Of a stretch of DNA of 64,000 nucleotides, positions 52,141 to 60,914 are shown piece by piece. The stretch covers positions 62,001 through 126,000 of the forward strand of contig CANQIB010000003.1 in the NCBI GenBank assembly GCA_947623915.1, read 5' to 3'. Position 1 is the stretch's first letter; every line of letters starts with the position of its first letter. The notes below the pieces were generated by a model. The model was not told the origin of the DNA, ran no database searches, and worked only from the letters and a program-made list of their open reading frames with translations. Source of the DNA: an uncultured Ruminiclostridium sp. Lineage in GTDB: Bacteria; Bacillota; Clostridia; Oscillospirales; Ruminococcaceae. The position numbers and the translations under genes are program-made.

Positions 52141-52166
52141 ACAAACGAAAGCGGATAGTGTAAAAT
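52138..52166 (+). promoter_or_regulatory. Promoter of glnN
   Basis: TTGACA (52138-52143), 17 bp, TAAAAT (52161-52166). Start expected near 52173, giving an 82-nt leader before ATG 52255. Confidence 0.85.
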
Positions 52167-52181
52167 ATAAAGTGCAGGAAC

Positions 52182-52222
52182 AAGGACGTTCTGATACGAT
52201 ATCAGAGCGTCCTTTTATTTTT
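52182..52222 (+). promoter_or_regulatory. Leader terminator (attenuator) ahead of glnN
   Basis: 15-bp stem with one G-U pair: 52182-52196 with 52200-52214, CGA loop, then TTATTTTT. It lies between promoter and gene, so transcription must pass it to express glutamine synthetase. No alternative antiterminator stem is obvious; an ANTAR-type protein or another factor might act. The structure is seen; regulation is inferred. Confidence 0.7.
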
Positions 52223-52254
52223 GGTAAATCTAACTTTCGGGAGGAAAAGGAAAA

Positions 52255-54351
52255 ATGGCAGAAAAGAATTACGATGTTACCGAAGTATTCGGTTCAGACG
52301 TTTTCAACGAGGCGGTAATGAAAGCCAAGCTGCCCAAGGCGACATTTAAGGAGCTTATGAAAGCTATCAACGGCGAGGCTGAGCTTACCCTGCCCGTTGC
52401 GGAGGTAGTAGCGAGCGCCATGAAGGACTGGGCGGTAGAAAAGGGCGCGACTCATTACACCCACTGGTTTCAGCCCATGACAGGTATCACCGCGGAAAAG
52501 CACGACAGCTTTATCTCGCCGGTAGGGGACGGAACAGTCATAATGGAATTTTCCGGCAAGGAGCTTATCAAGGGCGAGCCGGACGCGTCGTCGTTCCCGT
52601 CGGGAGGCATACGCGCAACGTTTGAGGCTAGAGGCTATACCGCATGGGATCCTACGTCCTACGCGTTTATCAAAGACAATACGCTGTACATACCTACCGC
52701 GTTTTTCTCCTATTCCGGCGAGGCGCTGGATAAAAAGACCCCGTTGCTGCGCTCTATGGACGCGGTATCAAAGCAGGCACTGAGGATACTCCGTCTGTTC
52801 GGCAACCAGACCGCGAAGAAAGTGGTCGCTACCGTCGGCGCGGAGCAGGAATACTTCCTTATAGACAAGAAATATTACGACAAGAGAAAGGACCTTATCT
52901 TTACCGGCAGGACGCTGTTCGGCGCGGCTCCGGCAAAGGGACAGGAGCTTGAGGATCATTACTTCGGCGCTATCAAGCAAAGAGTAAGCGATTATATGAA
53001 GGACCTTGACAAGCGGCTTTGGGCGCTGGGAGTTCCCTCCAAGACCAAGCATAACGAGGTCGCGCCCGCGCAGCATGAATGTGCGCCGATATTTGAATCG
53101 GCAAACCTTGCCGCCGACCACAACCAGCTCACCATGGAGATGATGAAAAAGGTAGCTTTGGAACACGGTCTGGTATGCCTGCTGCACGAAAAGCCGTTCG
53201 CAGGGATAAACGGTTCGGGCAAGCACGACAACTGGGCTATCTCCACCGACGACGGACAGAACCTGCTCAATCCCGGCAAGTCCCCGATGGAAAACGCGCA
53301 GTTCCTTACCTTCCTTGTGGCTATAATCAAGGCGGTGGACGAACACGCCGACCTGCTCAGGCTGTCGGTAGCCACCGCGGGAAACGACCACAGACTCGGC
53401 GCAAACGAAGCGCCTCCGGCGGTCATCTCCATCTTCCTCGGCGAAGAGCTTACCGAAGTCATCGAGGCGCTGGTAGCGGGCACTACGGTAGAGAGCAAGC
53501 GCACCAAGTTCGATATAGGCATTTCGGTACTGCCCAAATTCACCAAGGATACCACCGACAGAAACAGAACATCTCCCTTTGCGTTCACCGGCAACAAGTT
53601 TGAGTTCAGAAGTCTCGGCTCCTCGCTCAACATCTCCGGCCCGAACATCATACTCAACACCATAGTTGCGGACGTTCTCGAAGAATTTGCCGACAAGCTG
53701 GAGGGAGCGGAGGACTTCCAGTCCGCGCTGCATGATCTGCTTGTACAGACTATCAAGGAGCATAAGAGGGTAATATTCAACGGCAACGGCTACGACTCCT
53801 CGTGGGTAAAGGAAGCCACCGAGGTACGCGGTCTGCCCGAGCTTAAATCCTCCGCCGACGCGCTTCCCCACTTCTGCGACGAGAAGAACGTCAAGCTGTT
53901 CACCAAGCATAAGATATTCTCGGAGGTCGAGGTACACTCCAGAACCGAGATACTTTTGGACAACTACAACAAGAACATCAACATAGAGGCTCTCACCACC
54001 GCCGAGATGGCTAAAAAAGAGATACTTCCGGCAGTCATCGCATATGAAAAGGATATTTGTGAGGCGCTCGTCGCAAAGAAAAACGCGGGACTCGGCTACA
54101 GCGTTGAACAGAGCATCGCCGATAAGGTAGATTCTCTCGCGTCCAGTCTGAGCGCAAAGATAGGCGAGCTGGAAAACGTGACCGTCAAGGCGCACGGCAT
54201 CAGCGACGTATTCGAGGCTTCAAGATGCTATCATGACGAGGTATTTGCCTCTATGCAGAGCCTGCGTGCGGTAGCCGACGAGCTGGAGACCATAGTCGGC
54301 GCAAAATACTGGCCGTTCCCGACTTACGAAGATCTGCTGTTCGATATATGA
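52255..54351 (+). CDS. glnN: Type III glutamine synthetase
   Basis: ATP-dependent glutamine formation from glutamate and ammonia; dodecamer. 698 aa, GSIII length (GSI and GSII are about 350-470). Blocks seen: [20 protein letters not shown] (substrate/metal region), [28 protein letters not shown]-type [14 protein letters not shown], and [15 protein letters not shown] near the catalytic site. The N-terminal about 100 residues are typical of GSIII. ATG 52255 with GGGAGGAAAAGG upstream. Own promoter and leader terminator; a terminator follows. A key ammonium-assimilation enzyme in rumen and gut Clostridia. Confidence 0.96.
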   Translation: MAEKNYDVTEVFGSDVFNEAVMKAKLPKATFKELMKAINGEAELTLPVAEVVASAMKDWAVEKGATHYTHWFQPMTGITAEKHDSFISPVGDGTVIMEFSGKELIKGEPDASSFPSGGIRATFEARGYTAWDPTSYAFIKDNTLYIPTAFFSYSGEALDKKTPLLRSMDAVSKQALRILRLFGNQTAKKVVATVGAEQEYFLIDKKYYDKRKDLIFTGRTLFGAAPAKGQELEDHYFGAIKQRVSDYMKDLDKRLWALGVPSKTKHNEVAPAQHECAPIFESANLAADHNQLTMEMMKKVALEHGLVCLLHEKPFAGINGSGKHDNWAISTDDGQNLLNPGKSPMENAQFLTFLVAIIKAVDEHADLLRLSVATAGNDHRLGANEAPPAVISIFLGEELTEVIEALVAGTTVESKRTKFDIGISVLPKFTKDTTDRNRTSPFAFTGNKFEFRSLGSSLNISGPNIILNTIVADVLEEFADKLEGAEDFQSALHDLLVQTIKEHKRVIFNGNGYDSSWVKEATEVRGLPELKSSADALPHFCDEKNVKLFTKHKIFSEVEVHSRTEILLDNYNKNINIEALTTAEMAKKEILPAVIAYEKDICEALVAKKNAGLGYSVEQSIADKVDSLASSLSAKIGELENVTVKAHGISDVFEASRCYHDEVFASMQSLRAVADELETIVGAKYWPFPTYEDLLFDI

Positions 54352-54422
54352 TCCGGTACGGTCAAAACAATCTGACCTTGGAGGGCTGCGGCCCTTTAAG
54401 ATAATCTGCACCCTTTTCCTTT

Positions 54423-54459
54423 GGCTGCGGCCTAAAAACCGCAGCCGTCTTTTTTTTGC
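54423..54459 (+). terminator. Terminator of glnN
   Basis: 8-bp perfect stem GGCTGCGG (54423-54430) with CCGCAGCC (54439-54446), 8-nt loop, then a T-run. A further AGGGC-TGCG-GCCCT hairpin lies at 54383-54396. Confidence 0.85.
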
Positions 54460-54464
54460 AAAAA

Positions 54465-54500
54465 TAAAACCACGAAAGGGAAAAACCTTTCGTGGTTTTT
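54465..54500. terminator. Bidirectional terminator of the FkbM methyltransferase gene
   Basis: 10-bp perfect stem CCACGAAAGG (54470-54479) with CCTTTCGTGG (54486-54495), A-rich on one side and T-rich on the other. Main use: minus-strand end of the glmS-fkbM unit, 13 bp after its stop. Confidence 0.85.
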
Positions 54501-54507
54501 ATGATGC

Positions 54508-55596
54508 TTAAACACAGTACAGCTCCATATCCCATGCGGGGAGGTAGGGAGGTTCTCGCATATACATACGGCAGTCGGGGCAAAGCGCCCTCAGCTTCAG
54601 CGGAAGATAAAACATATCCTCCGTCCGATGATAAAGAGAAACTATCAGCTTGGGCCGACATCTTTGTATCGTGCGACGGCAGCCGTCCAGCGCCTTATCC
54701 TCGCAGCCCTCGGTGTCCAGCTTTATGACCGTTACATCGTCGTTTCCCACGACCGAATCAAGGCTTTTCATTTGGGTGAGCCTTACGCTTGCCGCTTTGG
54801 GCGGAAGTCCTCCCGTAAACGGCATAAAGCCGGAATTTCGTCCGCCTTTTGCAACGAACGGAAGCTCCTCTTCCCTGTCCCACGCGCCGGCGTTCACCGT
54901 TATCAGCTTTTCCCCCAGCGCGGAATGGCGTTTTTTCAGCCTTTCAAGGCTTTTTCCGTCCGGCTCAAAAGCATATACCCTGCGCACGTCCCCCGCCGCG
55001 TTCAAAAACTCCTCCAACGTATCGCCGTTGAACGCGCCGAGGTCGGCGTACACCTCGTCCTTTCCGAGCGACAGCAGCTTATAAGCCTCGCTCTTTTCGG
55101 TCTGAAACGAAAGCAGCCGGCTTATTTCTCCCGTGATACGGGCGATGAGCCAACCGTTGAACAGCTCGCGGGAATGTTCGTCCGCCAACATATCATACAC
55201 CTGTTCAAGCTCTTTTGCGTGCGCCAACGCATATTCCCTGTCAAACAATCCTCCGCCCGTCACGGGAACGTCCGGCACATAAAGCTCCCGTTCGCGGGAT
55301 ATACGCAGGATATTGTCCAGTACCTCCCGCCGCTGAGTGCCGAAGCAAAGCAGTACGGTAAAATCTCCCAGCGCGGCTTTGGTATCCGAGTAGCTTTTTA
55401 CCTCAAAGCCCGCAAAGCTGTGACCGCGTACAAAGCCGTCGCTTGCCATTATTCCGGCGGGGGTAATTCCCTTTTTGCGCATTACGTCCAGCACCTTTTG
55501 TGCGCCGTCGCCCATTCCGTACAGAACGACGGGCTTATCGGAGCTTTTCAGCCGCTCCCACAAACAGGGCAAAGCCGCTATATCGACTATAGGCAT
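54508..55596 (-). CDS. FkbM-family SAM-dependent methyltransferase
   Basis: 362 aa. N-terminal about 1-170: a Rossmann-like domain with VVLYGMGDGAQKVLDVM and GIMASDG, similar to nucleotide-binding domains fused to such enzymes. C-terminal about 175-362: class I methyltransferase with EVYADLGAFNGDTLEEFL (motif I), VYAFEPDG, and VTVIKLDTEGCEDKALDG (FkbM signature with Asp). FkbM enzymes methylate hydroxyls of sugars or small molecules; the acceptor here is unknown, a cell-surface glycan being plausible. ATG 55596, one base after glmS, so translation is coupled. Confidence 0.85.
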   Translation of the reverse strand: MPIVDIAALPCLWERLKSSDKPVVLYGMGDGAQKVLDVMRKKGITPAGIMASDGFVRGHSFAGFEVKSYSDTKAALGDFTVLLCFGTQRREVLDNILRISRERELYVPDVPVTGGGLFDREYALAHAKELEQVYDMLADEHSRELFNGWLIARITGEISRLLSFQTEKSEAYKLLSLGKDEVYADLGAFNGDTLEEFLNAAGDVRRVYAFEPDGKSLERLKKRHSALGEKLITVNAGAWDREEELPFVAKGGRNSGFMPFTGGLPPKAASVRLTQMKSLDSVVGNDDVTVIKLDTEGCEDKALDGCRRTIQRCRPKLIVSLYHRTEDMFYLPLKLRALCPDCRMYMREPPYLPAWDMELYCV

Positions 55597-55597
55597 A

Positions 55598-57421
55598 TCA
55601 CTCCACCGTCACCGATTTTGCAAGGTTGCGCGGGTGATCAACGTCGCAGTTTTTAAGCACGGCGGTATAATATGCGATAAGCTGCAAAGGCACTACCGCG
55701 ACCAACGGCATGAGCATATCTCTTGCAACGGGCAGCAATACGGGACAGTCAACGTCCTTGCCCAGCGTATCCATATCCTCGCTGCAAATAAATACCACCA
55801 TCGCGCCGCGCGTCTTGACCTCCTTGACGTTGCTGACGGTCTTGGGGTAAAGGTTATGCTGGGTCGCCACCGCGATGACCGGCATACCCTCTTCTATCAG
55901 CGAGATAGTACCGTGCTTTAATTCTCCCGCCGCGTAGCTTTCGGAATGTATGTAGGATATTTCTTTCAGCTTTAAACTGCCCTCCATGCTCAGCGCATAA
56001 TCCAGCCCTCTGCCGATATACAAAAGGCTGTCCGCGCTCATCAGCCGTGCCGCGACCTTTTGATACTGCTCCTGAGAATCTATGCACTTTTGCACCTTGT
56101 CGGGTATTTCCAACAGTTCGGTGACGAGTTGTTTTACTTCCGCCTCGCTTATCGCTCCTCTCGCATAAGCCACGCGGAACGCCAAAAGATACATGAACGC
56201 CGTCTGCACCATATACGCTTTAGTGGAGCAGACCGATATTTCCGGCCCCGCAAGAGTATACATGACCATCTTTGCCTCTCTCGCTATCGAAGAGCCTACC
56301 ACGTTCACTATCGCGAGCGTATCCGCCCCGACGGAATTTGACAGCTTCAGCGCCTCCAACGTATCGGCGGTCTCTCCCGACTGGGAGATGACCACTACCA
56401 GATCGTCTTTGGAAAGCAGCGGGTTGCGGTAACGAAATTCCGATGCCATATCCACTATGACCGGCGTGCGCGCCAAACTTTCTATTATATACTTGCCGAC
56501 CGTCCCCGCGTGCATCGCCGAGCCGCAGCCTATTATGTATATATGATGATATCCTTTCAGCTTTTCATCGGTAAGCCCACATTCCGAAAAATCAGGCATA
56601 CCGTCCTTTATTCTCGGTTTTATCGTCTTTTTCAAGGCGTCCGGCTGTTCGTGTATCTCTTTTAGCATAAAATGCTCGTAGCCGCCTTTTTCCGCCGCCG
56701 ACAAATCCCAATCCGCCGTTTTCAGCTCTTTTTCTATCACGTTTCGGTGCATATCGTAAAATACGACGTTATCCTTGGTAATATCGGCGATCTCGCCCTG
56801 TTCCATCAGATAATATTTGTCGGTATGTTCGATTATCGCGGTAACGTCCGAGCCTATGAACATTTCGCCGTCGCCCCGACCCACTATCAGCGGGCTTTCC
56901 TTTCTTACGGCAAAAATACGGTTTTTATGCTCTCTGAAGATTATACCCAGCGCATAAGCCCCCTCAAGGTCGGCAACGGTCTTTATTATCGCGTCGAGCG
57001 GATCGCCGTTATAGTTATAATCCAACAGCTTTGCCACCGCCTCGGTGTCCGTTTCGCTTTCAAAGCCGTATCCACGCTCGGTCAGAAATTCCTTTATCTT
57101 GCGGTAGTTTTCTATGATACCGTTATGTACTATGGATACGCGTCCGTTTCCTATGGGGTGAGAGTTTATATCGCTCGGCTCGCCGTGAGTTGCCCAACGC
57201 GTATGCCCTATCCCCGCGACCGCGGAGAAATGCGGCTGCTGCGCAAGCCTGGGTTCAAGCCCTTCCTTTATCTTTCCTTTCGCCTTTACCGTGCTGATAC
57301 GGTCGCCCTCAAACAGTGCGATGCCCGCCGAGTCGTAACCTCTGTATTCCAGCTTTTTAAGTCCGTTCACCAGTATACCGGCACATTCTTTATCTCCTGT
57401 ATAGCCCACTATTCCGCACAT
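55598..57421 (-). CDS. glmS: Glutamine-fructose-6-phosphate aminotransferase (isomerizing)
   Basis: Makes glucosamine-6-phosphate for peptidoglycan and other amino sugars. 607 aa: class II glutaminase domain 1-240 with nucleophile Cys2 (MCGIVGYTG), GHTRWATHGEPSD, and two SIS domains from about 285 (GCGSAMHAGTVGKYIIE; SQSGETADTLEALK), ending with LAKSVTVE. ATG 57421. No glmS ribozyme fits in the short leader (start of transcript near 57500). In one unit with the FkbM gene. Confidence 0.97.
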   Translation of the reverse strand: MCGIVGYTGDKECAGILVNGLKKLEYRGYDSAGIALFEGDRISTVKAKGKIKEGLEPRLAQQPHFSAVAGIGHTRWATHGEPSDINSHPIGNGRVSIVHNGIIENYRKIKEFLTERGYGFESETDTEAVAKLLDYNYNGDPLDAIIKTVADLEGAYALGIIFREHKNRIFAVRKESPLIVGRGDGEMFIGSDVTAIIEHTDKYYLMEQGEIADITKDNVVFYDMHRNVIEKELKTADWDLSAAEKGGYEHFMLKEIHEQPDALKKTIKPRIKDGMPDFSECGLTDEKLKGYHHIYIIGCGSAMHAGTVGKYIIESLARTPVIVDMASEFRYRNPLLSKDDLVVVISQSGETADTLEALKLSNSVGADTLAIVNVVGSSIAREAKMVMYTLAGPEISVCSTKAYMVQTAFMYLLAFRVAYARGAISEAEVKQLVTELLEIPDKVQKCIDSQEQYQKVAARLMSADSLLYIGRGLDYALSMEGSLKLKEISYIHSESYAAGELKHGTISLIEEGMPVIAVATQHNLYPKTVSNVKEVKTRGAMVVFICSEDMDTLGKDVDCPVLLPVARDMLMPLVAVVPLQLIAYYTAVLKNCDVDHPRNLAKSVTVE

Positions 57422-57506
57422 ATCTCAAAACTCCCTTCACATAGAATATTTATTTCAATTTCACCTAAAAAATTCCGTGTACAAACGCCTTTACAGCGCC
57501 GATTAA

Positions 57507-57535
57507 AGTATACCACAATTATACCGTTCTGTCAA
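57507..57535 (-). promoter_or_regulatory. Consensus promoter of glmS-fkbM
   Basis: Minus strand TTGACA (57530-57535), 17 bp, TATACT (57507-57512), perfect or near-perfect consensus. The leader of about 80 nt shows no ribozyme or known riboswitch. Confidence 0.88.
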
Positions 57536-57546
57536 ATGTATAAAGT

Positions 57547-57580
57547 AAAAGGACACAACACAAGGTCATGTCCCTTTTTG
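57547..57580 (-). terminator. Terminator of the WG-repeat gene
   Basis: AAAAGGGACA and TGTCCTTTT arms with a single bulge around a loop of about 12 nt, then a T-rich tract on the minus strand. About 25 bp after the stop of the lipoprotein gene, overlapping the upstream edge of the glmS promoter region. Confidence 0.7.
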
Positions 57581-57604
57581 TCTATTCGCTCCTAAAAAAC
57601 GTTA

Positions 57605-58759
57605 TCAGAACGTGACCAGGAGCTGCATTGAAGAACACAGCGCGTCATAGAGCGGCTCAAAGCCGTCCTCGCTGTCCGGCTTTGCGGCGCCGTATTTGCC
57701 GTCCTGACGGAAAATATAATAACCGTCGCCGAACAGTCCGCTTATCTCCTCATACTCCGCCGTCTGCGGCTCTAACGATGTGTTTATCAGCATCGAGCCC
57801 CCGTCCTGCGTCTTTACCGCGGCGTATCCTCCCGAAAACGCGGACAGCTTTGCGTAGCCCTCTCCTACTATCTCGCCGTTTTCGTCAACGTATGAAAACG
57901 TCTTGCCGTCCGGCAGACCGACTATGCCGAATCCCTCGGAATAGTCCTCCGCCGATTTATACATCGGATTTACGGCGTATTTTCCCTCGGTATCTATATA
58001 GCCCCATTTGCTGCCGAGCATGACCGCGCAAAAGCCCTCGGAAAACGCTTTGCAATCATCGAACTGCCCCTCTATCACCGTTTCTCCGCTCTCGTCGATA
58101 AAGCCGTAACCGTTGTCGGTCATTACCGCCGCCAAGCCCTCGGAAAAAGGCATTGCGTCGGTGTACTTCTGCTCTATGACCAGCTTTCCGTCGGAGTCGG
58201 CATATCCCATTTTCGAGCCGGTGCGCACTACGAAATATCCGTTGTCGCCGGGTCCGTTCACCTCGTCATACTGAGCGGGTATCACAAAGCTTCCGCTTTT
58301 GTTTATCACCCCGTACTTACCGTCGATCATTACGACGGCAGTCCCGCTTTCGTCAAACGGTCCCGCGTCGTCGAACTGCGGGTTTATCAGATACTTGCCG
58401 CTGCTGTCCACATATCCGTATTTTGTGCCTATCTTTACCAAAGCGGGGAGCGAACCGTCATAGCTTTGGGCAAAGTCGAACTGAGGCAAGGTCAAAAAAT
58501 CGCCGGAGGTGTTTATATAACCGTACTTGCCGTCTAATTCCACCGCGGCGTTGCCGTTTGCAAAGCCGCAGGCGGCGTCAAACTGCGCGGCTATCGCGAC
58601 CTCGCCCTTTTCGTTGATATACCCGTATTTCCCGCCGCTTTCATATACGCAAAGACCGTCTGTGAAAAGCGCGGCGCCGTCCCCCGCGGGGCTTTCGCCT
58701 GAGCAGCCGCCCAGCAGCAGCGCTGCCGCCGCCGCGACCGCAGCTATCCTTAACTTCAT
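57605..58759 (-). CDS. WG-repeat lipoprotein
   Basis: 384 aa. Lipobox LLLGGC with lipidated Cys19, then about seven WG-type repeats of about 45 residues, each with a core such as GKYGYINEKGEVAIAAQFD or SKWGYIDTEGKYAVNPMY. WG repeats form beta-propeller-like or tandem hairpin folds of unknown function and are common in bacterial surface proteins. ATG 58759, behind GGGGGAGG (spacing 9). Own promoter; the MITE-like copy B sits immediately upstream of it. Confidence 0.88.
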   Translation of the reverse strand: MKLRIAAVAAAAALLLGGCSGESPAGDGAALFTDGLCVYESGGKYGYINEKGEVAIAAQFDAACGFANGNAAVELDGKYGYINTSGDFLTLPQFDFAQSYDGSLPALVKIGTKYGYVDSSGKYLINPQFDDAGPFDESGTAVVMIDGKYGVINKSGSFVIPAQYDEVNGPGDNGYFVVRTGSKMGYADSDGKLVIEQKYTDAMPFSEGLAAVMTDNGYGFIDESGETVIEGQFDDCKAFSEGFCAVMLGSKWGYIDTEGKYAVNPMYKSAEDYSEGFGIVGLPDGKTFSYVDENGEIVGEGYAKLSAFSGGYAAVKTQDGGSMLINTSLEPQTAEYEEISGLFGDGYYIFRQDGKYGAAKPDSEDGFEPLYDALCSSMQLLVTF

Positions 58760-58803
58760 TCCGTCGCCTCCCCCGCCGAAAAATTACATACTTCGACAAT
58801 TCA

Positions 58804-58832
58804 AGTATACTATCAAATCTTAAAAATGTCAA
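58804..58832 (-). promoter_or_regulatory. Consensus promoter of the WG lipoprotein gene
   Basis: Minus strand TTGACA (58827-58832), 17 bp, TATACT (58804-58809). Only 20 bp separate the -35 box from the end of MITE-like copy B. Confidence 0.88.
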
Positions 58833-58852
58833 GCAACTATCACAATTTTTAA

Positions 58853-59120
58853 GCATACGGGAGTCGAACTCAAGCCGGTTTTTACGGGCATATTTTCGCC
58901 AATACTGCGTCAACCTCTCTCGACATACGCAAGTATGCCTTCGTTCGGTTTCCTTGTCTTGACAAAAATCTGCTCCGTCAAAACGAACCCCTACGGCGAG
59001 AGATTTTGGAGATAGTTTTGGCTCTTGCGACGCAGGCAGGCTTGCGCCTGCCAAGGAACAAGGGGCAAAAATAGCCCAAAAGAATCGCCGTGGGGCGACT
59101 TGAATTCGACTCCCGCATGC
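58853..59120 (-). repeat. MITE-like 268-bp element, copy B
   Basis: Opposite orientation to copy A at 25701-25968, same length, about 15 differences by hand. Terminal inverted repeats at 58853-58874 and 59099-59120 match at 20 of 22 positions. The frame open on the minus strand (to 58641) lacks a start and ribosome site and is not credible as a gene. No target duplication is obvious. It fills the region between the thioredoxin terminator and the WG lipoprotein promoter. Confidence 0.85.
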
Positions 59121-59129
59121 TGAGCATAA

Positions 59130-59160
59130 ACAAGCCCGTCCTCTTATTGAGAACGGGCAG
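59130..59160. terminator. Terminator of thioredoxin gene
   Basis: 10-bp stem with one G-U/A pair (59134-59143 with 59149-59158; GCCCG arms), 5-nt loop, with T-rich TTGTTTA following on the minus strand and TTTT on the plus side. Confidence 0.78.
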
Positions 59161-59168
59161 TTTTACGC

Positions 59169-59468
59169 TCAGTCGAGCAGCGCCAGTATATACTCCTTGT
59201 CCGCAAGTCCCTCGGACATTCCTTTAAGCTCGCCGTTTACGAACGCCAGCACGCGCGGTATCGTGGTTATCTCGAATTTTTGCGCAAGCTCCGGCTCGCT
59301 GTCGACGTTTACCTTGCAGACCTTCAGCTCGTCATGCTCGCGCTCTATCTCCTCCATTATCGGCGCAAGCATCATGCACGGTCCGCACCACGACGCCCAA
59401 AAATCCACCAGCACCGGCTTATCCGAGCGTAATACCTCTTGTTCAAAGTTTTCCGATGTTATTTCCAT
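59169..59468 (-). CDS. trxA: Thioredoxin
   Basis: 99 aa from ATG 59468 (MEITSENFEQEVL), with AAGGAG ten bases upstream; an ATG at 59501 would add 11 residues over that site. Redox-active WCGPC (Cys28, Cys31) after FWASWCGPC, cis-Pro in TTIPRVLAF. Cytosolic disulfide reductant. It follows the GGDEF gene by 44 bp and probably shares its transcript. Confidence 0.95.
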   Translation of the reverse strand: MEITSENFEQEVLRSDKPVLVDFWASWCGPCMMLAPIMEEIEREHDELKVCKVNVDSEPELAQKFEITTIPRVLAFVNGELKGMSEGLADKEYILALLD

Positions 59469-59512
59469 AGTCTTTCTCCTTCCCGAAAATAGCTTCCTCA
59501 TTTTTTAAAGTT

Positions 59513-60823
59513 TTATTCCCGATCCTCCGGCAGAACGGGTATTTTCCTTTCCATGTCGGGATATTTCTCGTGAAATTGCTTTTTCTCCCTATACATACGC
59601 GCCTCCGCTTTATTGAACAGATCGGTTATCCGCTCGCCGCCCGCCGACCAGTCCGCGCCCACCGACGCTATCGGCATATCGTTTTGCCTCAGCCGCTCTT
59701 TAAAGCTGTCCACTTTCGAGAAAAATTCGTCCCTGTCGGAATTTTCGTCCAGCACCACAAATTCGTCGCCGCTGATACGGTAGCAGCTTTCCTCCCCGAA
59801 AGAATCCACCAGCTGCCTGCTGAAAAGGCAGATATACTTGTCGCCCGTTTCATGTCCGCGTGTGTCGTTTACATACTTCAAGCCGTTTATATCGGCAAAA
59901 ACCAACCCAAGGCACGGCTTGCCGTGTTCGACAGACTGACATTTTTTGTTGTAATAATAACGGTTGTACACTCCTGTAAGCATATCGTGCGTGCAGTCCA
60001 GCTCAAGCTGCCTTTGGTAGTTTGCCTCCGCCACATAGCTGTCGTGTATATCCCTGATATACAGCATGATTATCTGATTTTCGTCGGTATATTCCAAGCT
60101 GGGCAGCAGCTCCATCATGACCCAGCGAAACTCCTCCCCCGTCTTTCTGCGGTAACGCAGCCTTATACATTCCTTACTGCCGTGAAAAGCGGCGCGCAGG
60201 TTGTTTATATCGGTAAAACCGAGGTAAGCGGCTTTGTCGTCCTCATGGACGTAGCCGTATTCGGCAAATCGCCGCAGCCATTCGGAGATCTTCGGAGAAA
60301 ATCCCCGACGTTCGTTCATTTCCTCGGAGTACACTTTTATTTCGTAATGTGTGTCCGTCGTAAGGTTTATTTTAAGTATCTTGTGGAATATCTGGGACAT
60401 CATGTTGAGCGCGTCCTCAAGCGCTTTGGCTTCGGAATCCGCCGCTTTCCAGCTTATGATGACCCACGGGTTGTCCTCGGAAAAATCCTTAGGAGCAAGC
60501 ACCTCCAAAGTCACCCAGATATATACCCCGTTTACGATACGGCGGTAGCTGTGTACCATGCGCCGCCTCTTTGCCGAAAGGTTCTCCCGAAGATATTTTA
60601 TATCGGTATGGTAAATGTAATTGTCCACATCGTCGGGGTGTACTACCCCGCTCTCCCCGATACGGCGGATATACTCGCCTATCGTCTTCGCTTGCAGCAG
60701 ATAATCCTCATCGGGAAAGTCGCTTATCTTGACAAAGTTATACTCTCCGGTAAGGATATTTACCTTTCCTATCTTGTAAAAGTCGTCGTAAAGAACATTT
60801 AGGACATAATCCTTGTCGTCCAT
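59513..60823 (-). CDS. PAS-GGDEF protein, SGDEF variant
   Basis: 436 aa from ATG 60823 (MDDKDYVLN), with AGAGGCG upstream; an ATG at 60865 would add a 14-residue tail. No membrane helices. Two PAS-like domains (about 5-135 and about 150-270; YLRENLSAKRRRMVHSYRR and RYRRKTGEEFRWVMMEL), then a GGDEF domain (about 285-420). The signature reads RISGDEFVVL, SGDEF in place of GGDEF; the first Gly is replaced by Ser, which can be active in some enzymes. DMLTGVYNRYYYNK is intact. Signal and activity are unknown. Confidence 0.85.
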   Translation of the reverse strand: MDDKDYVLNVLYDDFYKIGKVNILTGEYNFVKISDFPDEDYLLQAKTIGEYIRRIGESGVVHPDDVDNYIYHTDIKYLRENLSAKRRRMVHSYRRIVNGVYIWVTLEVLAPKDFSEDNPWVIISWKAADSEAKALEDALNMMSQIFHKILKINLTTDTHYEIKVYSEEMNERRGFSPKISEWLRRFAEYGYVHEDDKAAYLGFTDINNLRAAFHGSKECIRLRYRRKTGEEFRWVMMELLPSLEYTDENQIIMLYIRDIHDSYVAEANYQRQLELDCTHDMLTGVYNRYYYNKKCQSVEHGKPCLGLVFADINGLKYVNDTRGHETGDKYICLFSRQLVDSFGEESCYRISGDEFVVLDENSDRDEFFSKVDSFKERLRQNDMPIASVGADWSAGGERITDLFNKAEARMYREKKQFHEKYPDMERKIPVLPEDRE

Positions 60824-60914
60824 CGTGAATCGCCTCTTTTCCGAACAGTTGGTCTTACTGTTCAAGAAAACATAATTTTCCCTTATCCTTTAAATTTACG
60901 GTCCGGCCGAAACG

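Noticed and set aside
52768-54195. 475-codon minus-strand frame opposite glnN
   Set aside because: Antisense shadow of a certain glutamine synthetase III gene.
57422-57500. glmS ribozyme
   Set aside because: The leader is only about 80 nt and lacks the conserved ribozyme core; nothing fits.
58641-59054. Minus-strand frame of 137 codons over copy B and the WG lipoprotein 5' end
   Set aside because: Overlaps the promoter and start of the WG-repeat gene in another frame; a shadow plus repeat sequence.
59099-59120. tRNA-like T-arm (TTCGA with neighbouring CCCGC) in the repeat ends
   Set aside because: The 5-bp T-stem does not pair and there is no anticodon or D arm; it is part of the inverted terminus.
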